This document shows positions 1 to 5,811 of a stretch of 7,549 nt of DNA, one piece after another (position 1 is the stretch's first letter; each line of letters opens with the position of its first letter). The DNA comes from JACMLD01 sp033761915. Its GTDB lineage: Bacteria > Bacteroidota > Bacteroidia > Chitinophagales > Chitinophagaceae. The stretch is taken from assembly GCA_033761915.1 (NCBI GenBank), contig JANRMC010000111.1, forward strand, positions 1 through 7,549, read 5' to 3'. The translations under genes were made by a program, and so were the position numbers. Under the pieces are notes generated by a model, which saw only the letters and a list, made by a program, of their open reading frames with translations, was not told the DNA's origin and made no database searches.

Positions 1-831
1 ACCGGGCGTAAAAAAGTAATTGCTTTTAAAAAATCTTTTCATGGCAGAACCTCGTTGGCGGTGGCCGCTACCGATAACCCATCTATTGTGGCACCGGTGA
101 ACGAAACAGAGAATATTATCTTTCTTCCGTTGAATGATGAAAAAGCATTGAAACAATGCTTCAGTAAAAATGCTGATGAAATTGCCGCCGTTATTGTAGA
201 AGGTATACAAGGCGTGGGTGGTATTATTGAAGCAGAAGATAGTTTTCTGCAAGCCATACGGCAGTTGTGTGATGATAACGGAGCTGTTTTTATTGCCGAT
301 AGTGTGCAGTGTGGTTATGGCCGCAGCGGTAAATTTTTTGCACACGATTACGCCGGGGTTAATGCAGATATTTATACCATGGCAAAAGGCATGGGCAACG
401 GTTTTCCGGTGGGTGGTATTTTAATTGCACCGCATATTCAGCCCAAGCATGGCATGCTGGGTACCACCTTTGGTGGTAATCATTTGGCCTGTGCTGCGGC
501 GTTAGCTGTGTTAGAAGTAATGCAGTCAGATGATTTAATAGAACAGGCCCGCCAGAAAGGGCAATATTTAAAAAACCGCCTGAAGACTATTGATGGTATT
601 GAAAACATACGTGGCAAGGGATTAATGGTAGGCTTTGATGTGCCCCCGGCTTTGAAAGATTTAAAGAAAAAGCTGTTGACAGACTTTTTTGTATTTACCG
701 GAGAGGCAAAACCCAATGTAATACGGTTGCTGCCTTCACTGGCAATTACCCGTAAGCAGATAGATGAATTTTTAGAAGCATTGAAAGATGCTATTGAAGA
801 AATAAAACATGGCGAAACCGTAACGGCTTAA
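1..831 (+). CDS. argD: Acetylornithine (or succinylornithine) aminotransferase, 5'-truncated by window edge
   Basis: This is a PLP-dependent class III aminotransferase that makes N-acyl-ornithine from N-acyl-glutamate semialdehyde with glutamate as amino donor, in the cytoplasm. The open frame runs in from base 1, and 276 residues are visible. The family is usually about 375-400 residues, so roughly the first 100-125 are missing. Visible signatures in order are SFHGRT (fragment residues 12-17), the cofactor-binding segment ADSVQCGYGRSG with Asp100 and Gln103, and YTMAKGMGNG, whose Lys129 (bases 385-387) should form the Schiff base with PLP. After these come FGGNHLACAAAL and the C-terminal NVIRLLPSL. 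The usual DEVQ reads DSVQ here. A TTG at 55 is not the start, because conserved sequence continues upstream of it. Followed by arg genes on the same strand, it is the biosynthetic ArgD rather than a GABA or ornithine aminotransferase. Whether the acyl group is acetyl or succinyl cannot be told from this protein. Confidence 0.96.
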   Translation, partial: TGRKKVIAFKKSFHGRTSLAVAATDNPSIVAPVNETENIIFLPLNDEKALKQCFSKNADEIAAVIVEGIQGVGGIIEAEDSFLQAIRQLCDDNGAVFIADSVQCGYGRSGKFFAHDYAGVNADIYTMAKGMGNGFPVGGILIAPHIQPKHGMLGTTFGGNHLACAAALAVLEVMQSDDLIEQARQKGQYLKNRLKTIDGIENIRGKGLMVGFDVPPALKDLKKKLLTDFFVFTGEAKPNVIRLLPSLAITRKQIDEFLEALKDAIEEIKHGETVTA

Positions 832-880
832 TTTTTTTTAACCGGCAGCGGGTCGCTTATCAGCATTGTTGTGTCACTCA

Positions 881-910
881 CTTGTGCTGCCGTGCTTGTT
901 GCAGCACAAG
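881..910. repeat. Perfect 10-bp inverted repeat (hairpin) in the argD-argF' gap
   Basis: CTTGTGCTGC at 881-890 is the exact reverse complement of GCAGCACAAG at 901-910, with a 10-base spacer. In RNA this would be a stable 10-bp stem. No U-run follows (the next bases are GGTGCGACG), so it does not look like an intrinsic terminator. It directly abuts the dispersed repeat copy at 912-938 and may belong to the same element. Other roles are an mRNA processing or stability stem between argD and argF', or a protein-binding site. Confidence 0.75.
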
Positions 911-911
911 G

Positions 912-938
912 GTGCGACGCAACAAAAGTAGCATAGCA
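912..938 (+). repeat. Dispersed intergenic repeat, copy 1
   Basis: GTGCGACGCAAC (912-923), nine variable bases, then ATAGCA (933-938). The same 12-mer with the same nine-base spacing to ATAGC occurs at 5752-5777 on this strand and at 7006-7031 on the opposite strand, always between genes. The core TGCG-A-CGCA is self-complementary. Copy 1 ends 36 bases before the TTG start of argF'. Confidence 0.72.
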
Positions 939-974
939 ATAAAATGTTGGTTAACTAAAAAAACAACTATACTA

Positions 975-1940
975 TTGAAACAGTTTATTTCTGCAAATGA
1001 TGTTACCAATATAGATGCGCTGGTAAAAAAAGCACTGGCGTATAAGGCCAATCCCTTTAAAGATAAATTACTGGGTGCCGGCAAACGTATTGGTTTATTA
1101 TTTTTAAACCCTAGCATGCGCACAAGATTAAGTACACAGATTGCGGCGCAAAACCTGGGTATGGAAGCCATTGTTTTTAATGTGGGTAGTGAAGGTTGGG
1201 CATTGGAGTTTGAAGAGGAAGCTATTATGAGTGGCAGTACGGTAGAACATGTTAAAGATGCAGCACCCATTATGGGTAAGTACTTTGATGTGCTGGCTAT
1301 ACGCACCTTTCCTTCTTTAAAAAACAAAGAGGATGATTACAGCGAGTTGTATATAAAACAGTTTATAAAATATGCCGGCAGACCGGTAGTGAGTTTAGAA
1401 AGTGCCACACTGCATCCGCTGCAAAGTTTTACGGATGTAATTACCATAACAGAATTATTGCAACAACAGGCACCGCTGAACCGAAAACCAAAAGTGGTAT
1501 TAACATGGGCACCTCATGTTAAACCATTGCCGCAATGTGTGGCCAATAGTTTTGCGCAATGGATGGCGGCATGGGATGCGGTAGATTTTGTGGTTACGCA
1601 CCCGGAAGATTATGAATTGGATGAGCAGTTTACAAAAGGGGCAACTATTACATATACTCAGGATGAAGCATTGAAAGGTGCCGATTTTGTATATGTTAAA
1701 AACTGGAGTACCTATACCGACTATGGCCGTATGTATTGCAACGATCCACGCTGGATGCTGACGCAGCAAAAGCTGTTGCTTACCAATAATGCTAAAGTAT
1801 TGCATTGCCTGCCGGTGCGCAGAAATGTGGAGTTGAGCGATGAGGTATTGGACAGTGCAAACAGTATTGTTACACAACAGGCGGGTAACAGGGTATGGGC
1901 GGCACAAACAATTTTAAGTGAAATATTAGCCCATGGATAA
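975..1940 (+). CDS. argF': N-acetylornithine / N-succinylornithine carbamoyltransferase
   Basis: This enzyme transfers the carbamoyl group of carbamoyl phosphate to N-acyl-ornithine, giving N-acyl-citrulline. It replaces ordinary ornithine transcarbamylase in Bacteroidota and xanthomonads. The 321-residue product matches the known enzymes (about 320-340). The carbamoyl-phosphate loop SMRTR is at residues 47-51, the family tryptophan at Trp75 (in GSEGWALE), HPLQ at 147-150, and HCLPVRRN at 277-284. The start is taken as TTG at 975. It yields MKQFISANDV, which fits the family N-terminus, whereas extending the frame back to 882 would translate the hairpin and repeat, and no in-frame ATG lies near. 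No clear ribosome binding site is visible. Counting from SMRTR, Val90 falls at the residue that separates acetyl (Glu92 in Xanthomonas) from succinyl (Pro90 in Bacteroides fragilis) specificity, which favours succinylornithine. The 3' end overlaps argB by 8 bases. Confidence 0.93.
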   Translation: MKQFISANDVTNIDALVKKALAYKANPFKDKLLGAGKRIGLLFLNPSMRTRLSTQIAAQNLGMEAIVFNVGSEGWALEFEEEAIMSGSTVEHVKDAAPIMGKYFDVLAIRTFPSLKNKEDDYSELYIKQFIKYAGRPVVSLESATLHPLQSFTDVITITELLQQQAPLNRKPKVVLTWAPHVKPLPQCVANSFAQWMAAWDAVDFVVTHPEDYELDEQFTKGATITYTQDEALKGADFVYVKNWSTYTDYGRMYCNDPRWMLTQQKLLLTNNAKVLHCLPVRRNVELSDEVLDSANSIVTQQAGNRVWAAQTILSEILAHG

Positions 1941-2724
1941 TCTTTTTATCATAAAAATTGGCGGCAATATTGTTGATGACGAAACAAAGCTTGCTGCTTT
2001 TTTAAAAGACTTTGTAGCGCTGCAGGGGATAAAGGTATTGGTACATGGCGGTGGTAAAGTAGCTACCAAAATAGGAGAGCAACTGGGTATAACATCTAAA
2101 TATGTGGATGGCAGAAGAATTACCGATGCGGCTACTATTGATTTGGTAACAATGGTATATGCAGGACTAATTAATAAAAAAATGGTAGCAGCATTACAAC
2201 AGTTGGGCTGCAATGCAATGGGTGTAACCGGCGCTGATGCTAATCTGGTACCGGCTGCAAAACGCCCTGTTAAAGAAATAGATTATGGCTTTGTGGGGGA
2301 TGTGAAAAGTGAGCGGCTGCATGCCCAAACATGGCAGGTATTGCTGGATAACGGTCTGGTACCTGTGGTGGCACCCATAACACACGATGAGCAGGGACAG
2401 TTGCTAAATACCAATGCAGATACAATGGCACAGGAAATAGCAAAAGCACTCAGCAAAGTTTATAAGGTGTCTCTGCTGTATTCATTTGAAAAAGCGGGTG
2501 TGTTGCTGGATGTGAATGATGATGCCTCTGTTGTAAAAAAATTAAGCAATGCCTATTACCAGCAATTGAAAACTGAAGGCAAAATTTTTGCCGGTATGAT
2601 ACCAAAATTAGATAATGCATTTGCAGCAATAGATGCCGGTGTAAGCCGCGTAATTATTGGTCCGGCAGAAGCATTACCAGCATTAACCAACGGCACCGCC
2701 GGAACCACCATTACCAATGAGTGA
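1933..2724 (+). CDS. argB: Acetylglutamate (or succinylglutamate) kinase
   Basis: An amino acid kinase family enzyme that phosphorylates the gamma-carboxylate of N-acyl-glutamate with ATP, upstream of ArgC and ArgD in the pathway. The 263 residues match the compact E. coli-like form (about 258). Visible motifs are IKIGGN with Lys8 and the glycines at 10-11, VHGGGK at 37-42, the substrate arginine in DGRRIT (about Arg62), GVTGADANL near 97-105, NTNADTMAQE with Asn159 and Asp163, and AGMIPKLDNA with Lys225, probably the second phosphate-binding lysine. The N-terminus begins directly at the first strand, without the extra helix of arginine-inhibited hexameric kinases, so feedback inhibition by arginine is unlikely here. 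The ATG start lies inside the last codons of argF' and its stop overlaps argE by 8 bases, suggesting translational coupling across all three genes. Confidence 0.96.
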   Translation: MDNLFIIKIGGNIVDDETKLAAFLKDFVALQGIKVLVHGGGKVATKIGEQLGITSKYVDGRRITDAATIDLVTMVYAGLINKKMVAALQQLGCNAMGVTGADANLVPAAKRPVKEIDYGFVGDVKSERLHAQTWQVLLDNGLVPVVAPITHDEQGQLLNTNADTMAQEIAKALSKVYKVSLLYSFEKAGVLLDVNDDASVVKKLSNAYYQQLKTEGKIFAGMIPKLDNAFAAIDAGVSRVIIGPAEALPALTNGTAGTTITNE

Positions 2725-3799
2725 CCAACTACAGATACTGCAACAAGACGCTATTGAGCTGTTAAAAAAATTAATAGCCACGCCTTCTTTTAGTAAAGAA
2801 GAAGATAATACAGCGGCTTTACTGGAAGATTTTTTGGAAAGAAGGGGCATTACCACCCATGTGTTTCTGAAGAATGTTTGGGCAAAGAATAAATATTTTG
2901 ATGAAAGCAAGCCCAGTATTTTACTCAACTCGCACCACGATACAGTGAAGCCGAATAAGGGATATACATTGGATCCGTTTTCACCCATAGTAAAAGATGA
3001 AAAACTATTTGGATTGGGTTCTAATGATGCGGGGGGATGCCTGGTTTCTTTAATGGCAGTGTTCCGTCATTTTTACCACAGGCAGGATCTAAACTATAAT
3101 GTAGTGCTGGCTGCTACTGCAGAAGAAGAAATTTCTGGCCATAATGGTATTGAAGCATTGCTGCCCCGCCTGCCTAAAATGGATTTTGGTATTGTAGGCG
3201 AGCCTACACAAATGCATATGGCAGTGGCAGAAAAAGGTTTGATGGTATTAGATGCATTGGCCATTGGTAAAGCCGGCCATGCCGCCCGTGAAGAGGGCGA
3301 AAGTGCTTTGTATAAAGCTGTAAAAGATATTGAATGGATTATACAGCATCGTTTTGAAAAAGTATCTCCGTTGCTGGGACCTGTAAAAATGAGTGTTACA
3401 GTTATTGAAACTGAAAATAAGCAACACAATGTGGTGCCGGCACAATGTAAGTATGTAATAGATTGCCGGGTAAATGAGTTGTATACTTTTGAAGAGATAT
3501 TAGAAGTATTGCAGGCAAATCTTAAAAGTGAATTGAAACCCCGCAGTACAAGATTGCGGTCCAGTTCAATACCTCTGGAGCACCCGTTGATACAAACAGG
3601 TATAGCAATGGGCAGGGAGTATTATGGTTCTCCCACCACCTCTGATAAGGCATTAATGAATTTTTCAACTTTAAAAATGGGTCCGGGTGATAGTGCCCGC
3701 AGCCATACTGCTGATGAGTTTATTTACCTGAAGGAAATAGAAGACGGAATAGCCATGTATATTGAGCTGTTGGAAAAGGTGATTGTGAGGAAGTTGTAG
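2717..3799 (+). CDS. argE: M20 family deacylase, acetylornithine deacetylase-like (probably acyl-citrulline deacylase)
   Basis: A zinc-dependent M20 amidohydrolase of 360 residues that removes the acyl group in arginine synthesis. Catalytic-site features are SHHDTV, with His73 as probable metal ligand and Asp75 behind it; GSNDAGG with Asp104 as bridging ligand; AEEEISG with Glu137 and Glu138 as probable general base and ligand; GEPT with Glu162; and His330 in SHTADEF. The region near residues 175-285 is the usual dimerisation lid. Because the operon carries argF' rather than argF, the physiological substrate is inferred to be N-acetyl- or N-succinylcitrulline, not acetylornithine. The start overlaps the end of argB by 8 bases (AATGAGTGA). 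The last two sense codons and the stop lie in the left inverted end of the inserted cassette downstream, so the extreme C-terminus may have been altered by that insertion. Confidence 0.93.
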   Translation: MSDQLQILQQDAIELLKKLIATPSFSKEEDNTAALLEDFLERRGITTHVFLKNVWAKNKYFDESKPSILLNSHHDTVKPNKGYTLDPFSPIVKDEKLFGLGSNDAGGCLVSLMAVFRHFYHRQDLNYNVVLAATAEEEISGHNGIEALLPRLPKMDFGIVGEPTQMHMAVAEKGLMVLDALAIGKAGHAAREEGESALYKAVKDIEWIIQHRFEKVSPLLGPVKMSVTVIETENKQHNVVPAQCKYVIDCRVNELYTFEEILEVLQANLKSELKPRSTRLRSSSIPLEHPLIQTGIAMGREYYGSPTTSDKALMNFSTLKMGPGDSARSHTADEFIYLKEIEDGIAMYIELLEKVIVRKL

Positions 3800-3821
3800 G
3801 TTCCTGGTTCTGGGTTATAAG
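3792..3821 (+). repeat. Left inverted end of the cassette (heptamer array)
   Basis: Four consecutive seven-base units begin at 3792, 3799, 3806 and 3813, each fitting RGTTNNN (for example GGTTCCT, GGTTCTG). A fifth at 3820-3826 (AGTTAAG) and a weak sixth at 3827-3833 follow. The segment pairs with 4248-4284. The argE stop codon (3797-3799) lies inside it. Confidence 0.7.
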
Positions 3822-3859
3822 TTAAGGCTTTGTAGATAGTAGTAACTAAATTACTCAAA

Positions 3860-4242
3860 ATGAAAAGTTACAAGGACCTGGATATTTACAAAGAGTCTAA
3901 ACAATTGGCTATTGAAGTTCACAAGTTATCGTTGATGTTGCCAAAATTTGAATTGTATGAAGAAGGAGCACAGATACGACGTTCTTCAAAGGCTATAACC
4001 TCTTTAATTTGCGAAGGGTATGGGAGAGGTCGTTACAAAGGGGAATTTATTAAATACCTTGTTATGCATATGCCGAATGTGAGGAAACAATGGTTCACCT
4101 GGAGTTTTTGTTTGAAACGGATTCTTTTACTGACGAAAGCAAGTATTTGTCTCTAAAAGAATCTTACATTTTATTAAGTAAAAAAATATTCAAATTTATT
4201 AATTGGGTAGAACAGCATTGGAATAATAGTGAACAAGTATAG
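3860..4242 (+). pseudogene. S23 / four-helix-bundle (23S rRNA intervening-sequence protein family), frameshifted
   Basis: The frame from ATG 3860 begins MKSYKDLDIYKESKQLAIEV and continues with FELYEEGAQIRRSSKAI and EGYGRGRYKGEF, typical of the four-helix-bundle family first found in 23S rRNA intervening sequences. After Leu-Val (codon 4061-4063) this frame turns into non-family sequence and stops at 4156. Reading instead from 4063 (TAT GCA TAT GCC) restores the expected YAYAECEETMVHLEFLFETDSF, and the frame continues with KKIFKFINWVEQHW to a TAG at 4240-4242. Joined, the two parts give about 127 residues, a normal family length. One base is missing, most simply a T from a GTTTAT run reduced to GTTAT. 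No slippery heptamer suits programmed -1 frameshifting here, so a recent inactivating deletion or a sequencing error is likeliest. The biochemical function of the family is not established. The gene is the sole cargo of the cassette. Confidence 0.88.
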
Positions 4243-4247
4243 ATATG

Positions 4248-4284
4248 CTTATAACCCTAAACTAATAACCTGTAACCTGCAACT
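4248..4284 (-). repeat. Right inverted end of the cassette (heptamer array)
   Basis: On the minus strand this reads as five seven-base units of the form RGTTNNN (AGTTGCA, GGTTACA and so on) ending in GGTTATAAG. It is the inverted partner of 3792-3821 but exactly seven bases longer, as if it carried one more unit. It ends three bases before the argH start codon, so it occupies the place where the argH ribosome binding site would be. Confidence 0.7.
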
Positions 4285-4287
4285 TTT

Positions 4288-5619
4288 ATGAAACTTTGGC
4301 AAAAAGACAAAGCATCGCTGGCAGAAGTTGAGCGCTTTACCGTAGGTAAAGACCGTGAAATGGATTTATACCTGGCGGCTTTTGATGTATTGGGCTCTTT
4401 AGCGCATACCCAAATGCTGCAATCGGTTGGGTTGCTGCAGGCAGATGAATTGGCATTGCTGAAAAAAGCCCTGCAGAAAATTTACCAGCAAATTGCCGAA
4501 GGAAAATTTGAATTGGCAGATACTGTGGAAGATATTCACTCGCAGGTTGAATTATTATTAACGCAGGAACTGGGGGATACAGGTAAAAAAATACACAGTG
4601 CCCGCAGCCGTAACGACCAGGTGCTGGTAGACATAAAACTTTTTTTACGCAACGAAATTGAAACGCTTACCACCACAGTAAACGAGTTTTTTATTTTATT
4701 GCAAAGCCTGAGCGAAAAACATAAAGCACACTTATTACCCGGCTACACCCATTTGCAATTGGCCATGCCTTCTTCTTTTGGTTTATGGCTGGGGGCTTAT
4801 GCAGAAAGCCTGGTGGATGATACCGTTACATTAAAGGCCGCTTATAAAGTGGTTAACAAAAACCCCTTGGGGTCTGCTGCGGGTTATGGTTCTTCTTTTC
4901 CTATAAACCGTACGCTAACCACGGCATTGCTGGGTTTTGAAACATTAAACTACAATGTGGTGTATGCTCAGATGGGCCGTGGCAAAGCCGAGCGTATTAC
5001 GGCGCAGGCATTGGCTAATGTGGCAGATACCCTGGGCCGATTAAGTATGGATGCCTGCTTGTTTTTAAACCAGAATTTTGGGTTTATCAGTTTTCCGGCA
5101 GAATTAACAACGGGCAGCAGCATTATGCCGCATAAAAAAAACCCGGATGTATTTGAGCTGATCCGCTCTCATTGCAACCGTATAAAGGCCCTGCCCAATG
5201 AAATAACAATGATGACTACCAACCTGCCCAGTGGTTACCACCGCGATTTACAGTTATTAAAAGAACACCTCTTTCCGGCCTTTGCCACATTAAAAGACTG
5301 CATCAGCATGGCTTCTTTAATGCTCAGCAATATGGAAGTGAAGCCCAACATACTGGCCGATGAAAAATACAAATACCTTTTTAGCGTGGAAGTGGTAAAC
5401 CAACTGGTATTACAGGGCATGCCTTTCAGGGATGCCTACAAAAAGGTAGGCCTCGATATTGAAAATAATTCTTACCAATACAGCACTAATATCAATCACA
5501 CCCACGAAGGTTCTGTTGGCAACCTTTGCACCAATGCCATTAAGCAACAGATGGAGCAGGTGCTGGCCGGTTTTAATTTTAGTAAGGTACACCACGCTTT
5601 GCAACAGTTATTGCAGTAA
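4288..5619 (+). CDS. argH: Argininosuccinate lyase
   Basis: This enzyme cleaves argininosuccinate to arginine and fumarate, the last step of arginine synthesis, as a cytoplasmic homotetramer of the fumarase/aspartase superfamily. The 443 residues are close to the usual 450-460. Landmarks are the N-terminal LWQKDK, EDIHSQVE with His84, SARSRNDQV at 104-112, PGYTHLQLAMP with His155 (the conserved active-site threonine-histidine pair), NPLGSAAGYG at 192-201, and the flexible signature loop GSSIMPHKKNPD with the catalytic serine at 277-278. The loop has His282 where many homologues have Gln. ATG 4288 is chosen because MKLWQK is the family N-terminus and the bases before it belong to the cassette end. 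No Shine-Dalgarno is seen. It is probably still co-transcribed with argE across the cassette, unless the inverted ends cause processing or termination. Confidence 0.97.
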   Translation: MKLWQKDKASLAEVERFTVGKDREMDLYLAAFDVLGSLAHTQMLQSVGLLQADELALLKKALQKIYQQIAEGKFELADTVEDIHSQVELLLTQELGDTGKKIHSARSRNDQVLVDIKLFLRNEIETLTTTVNEFFILLQSLSEKHKAHLLPGYTHLQLAMPSSFGLWLGAYAESLVDDTVTLKAAYKVVNKNPLGSAAGYGSSFPINRTLTTALLGFETLNYNVVYAQMGRGKAERITAQALANVADTLGRLSMDACLFLNQNFGFISFPAELTTGSSIMPHKKNPDVFELIRSHCNRIKALPNEITMMTTNLPSGYHRDLQLLKEHLFPAFATLKDCISMASLMLSNMEVKPNILADEKYKYLFSVEVVNQLVLQGMPFRDAYKKVGLDIENNSYQYSTNINHTHEGSVGNLCTNAIKQQMEQVLAGFNFSKVHHALQQLLQ

Positions 5620-5751
5620 ATTGTAAGGCTGTTTTACAGGGGGTCAAAAAAAATCCACATTTAGCAATGGGCTGAACTGGCTTGTTGTTTTTACCTTTTC
5701 TTTGTAGCCCGCTGCTGTAAAAAAGCTGCATAAAGATTATACTGTAAAAGA

Positions 5752-5778
5752 GTGCGACGCAACGGCTGCTGAATAGCT
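5752..5778 (+). repeat. Dispersed intergenic repeat, copy 2
   Basis: GTGCGACGCAAC at 5752-5763, nine variable bases, then ATAGC at 5773-5777, matching copies 1 and 3. It sits in the 192-base gap between argH and dxr, with the 12-mer ending 48 bases before the dxr ATG. In copy 1 the corresponding distance to the argF' start is 51 bases. The rest of this gap shows no gene and no convincing terminator. Confidence 0.72.
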
Positions 5779-5811
5779 TGCTGCTGCCCGTCTCCTAAAA
5801 ATATTTGTTGC

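Larger units (their letters stand above)
3792..4284 (+). mobile_element. Candidate insertion cassette with inverted ends carrying a four-helix-bundle gene
   Basis: A 493-base segment separates argE from argH. Its two ends are imperfect inverted copies: GGGTTATAAG at 3812-3821 is matched exactly by CTTATAACCC at 4248-4257. Outside these, the 21 bases at 3792-3812 match the reverse complement of the outermost 21 bases of the right end at 16 positions. Both ends are built from seven-base units of the form RGTTNNN. The only gene inside is a frameshifted S23/four-helix-bundle gene. No transposase is present, so if mobile it would be a passenger moved in trans. The interruption of an otherwise tightly overlapping operon supports a later insertion. 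I see no certain target-site duplication. That this is one mobile unit is inference; the inverted ends are directly visible. Confidence 0.55.

Noticed and set aside
824..844. Possible terminator after argD (T-run at 832-839)
   Set aside because: The only stem is short, has a bulged base and contains the T-run in its loop rather than after it, so it is not a credible intrinsic terminator.
882..974. Upstream extension of argF' to a TTG at 882
   Set aside because: It would translate the perfect hairpin and the dispersed repeat, and the added residues do not resemble the family; the conserved N-terminus begins at 975.
3841..3855. Small inverted repeat AGTAA / TTACT just before the four-helix-bundle gene
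   Set aside because: A five-base AT-rich stem is expected by chance and has no supporting context.
4055..4070. Programmed -1 ribosomal frameshift in the four-helix-bundle gene
   Set aside because: No X-XXY-YYZ slippery heptamer is present at the junction, and the family is not known for frameshifting; a lost base is simpler.
5630..5640. CTGTTTTACAG small palindrome after argH as a terminator
   Set aside because: A four-base stem with no T-run after it (GGGGGTC follows) is too weak.
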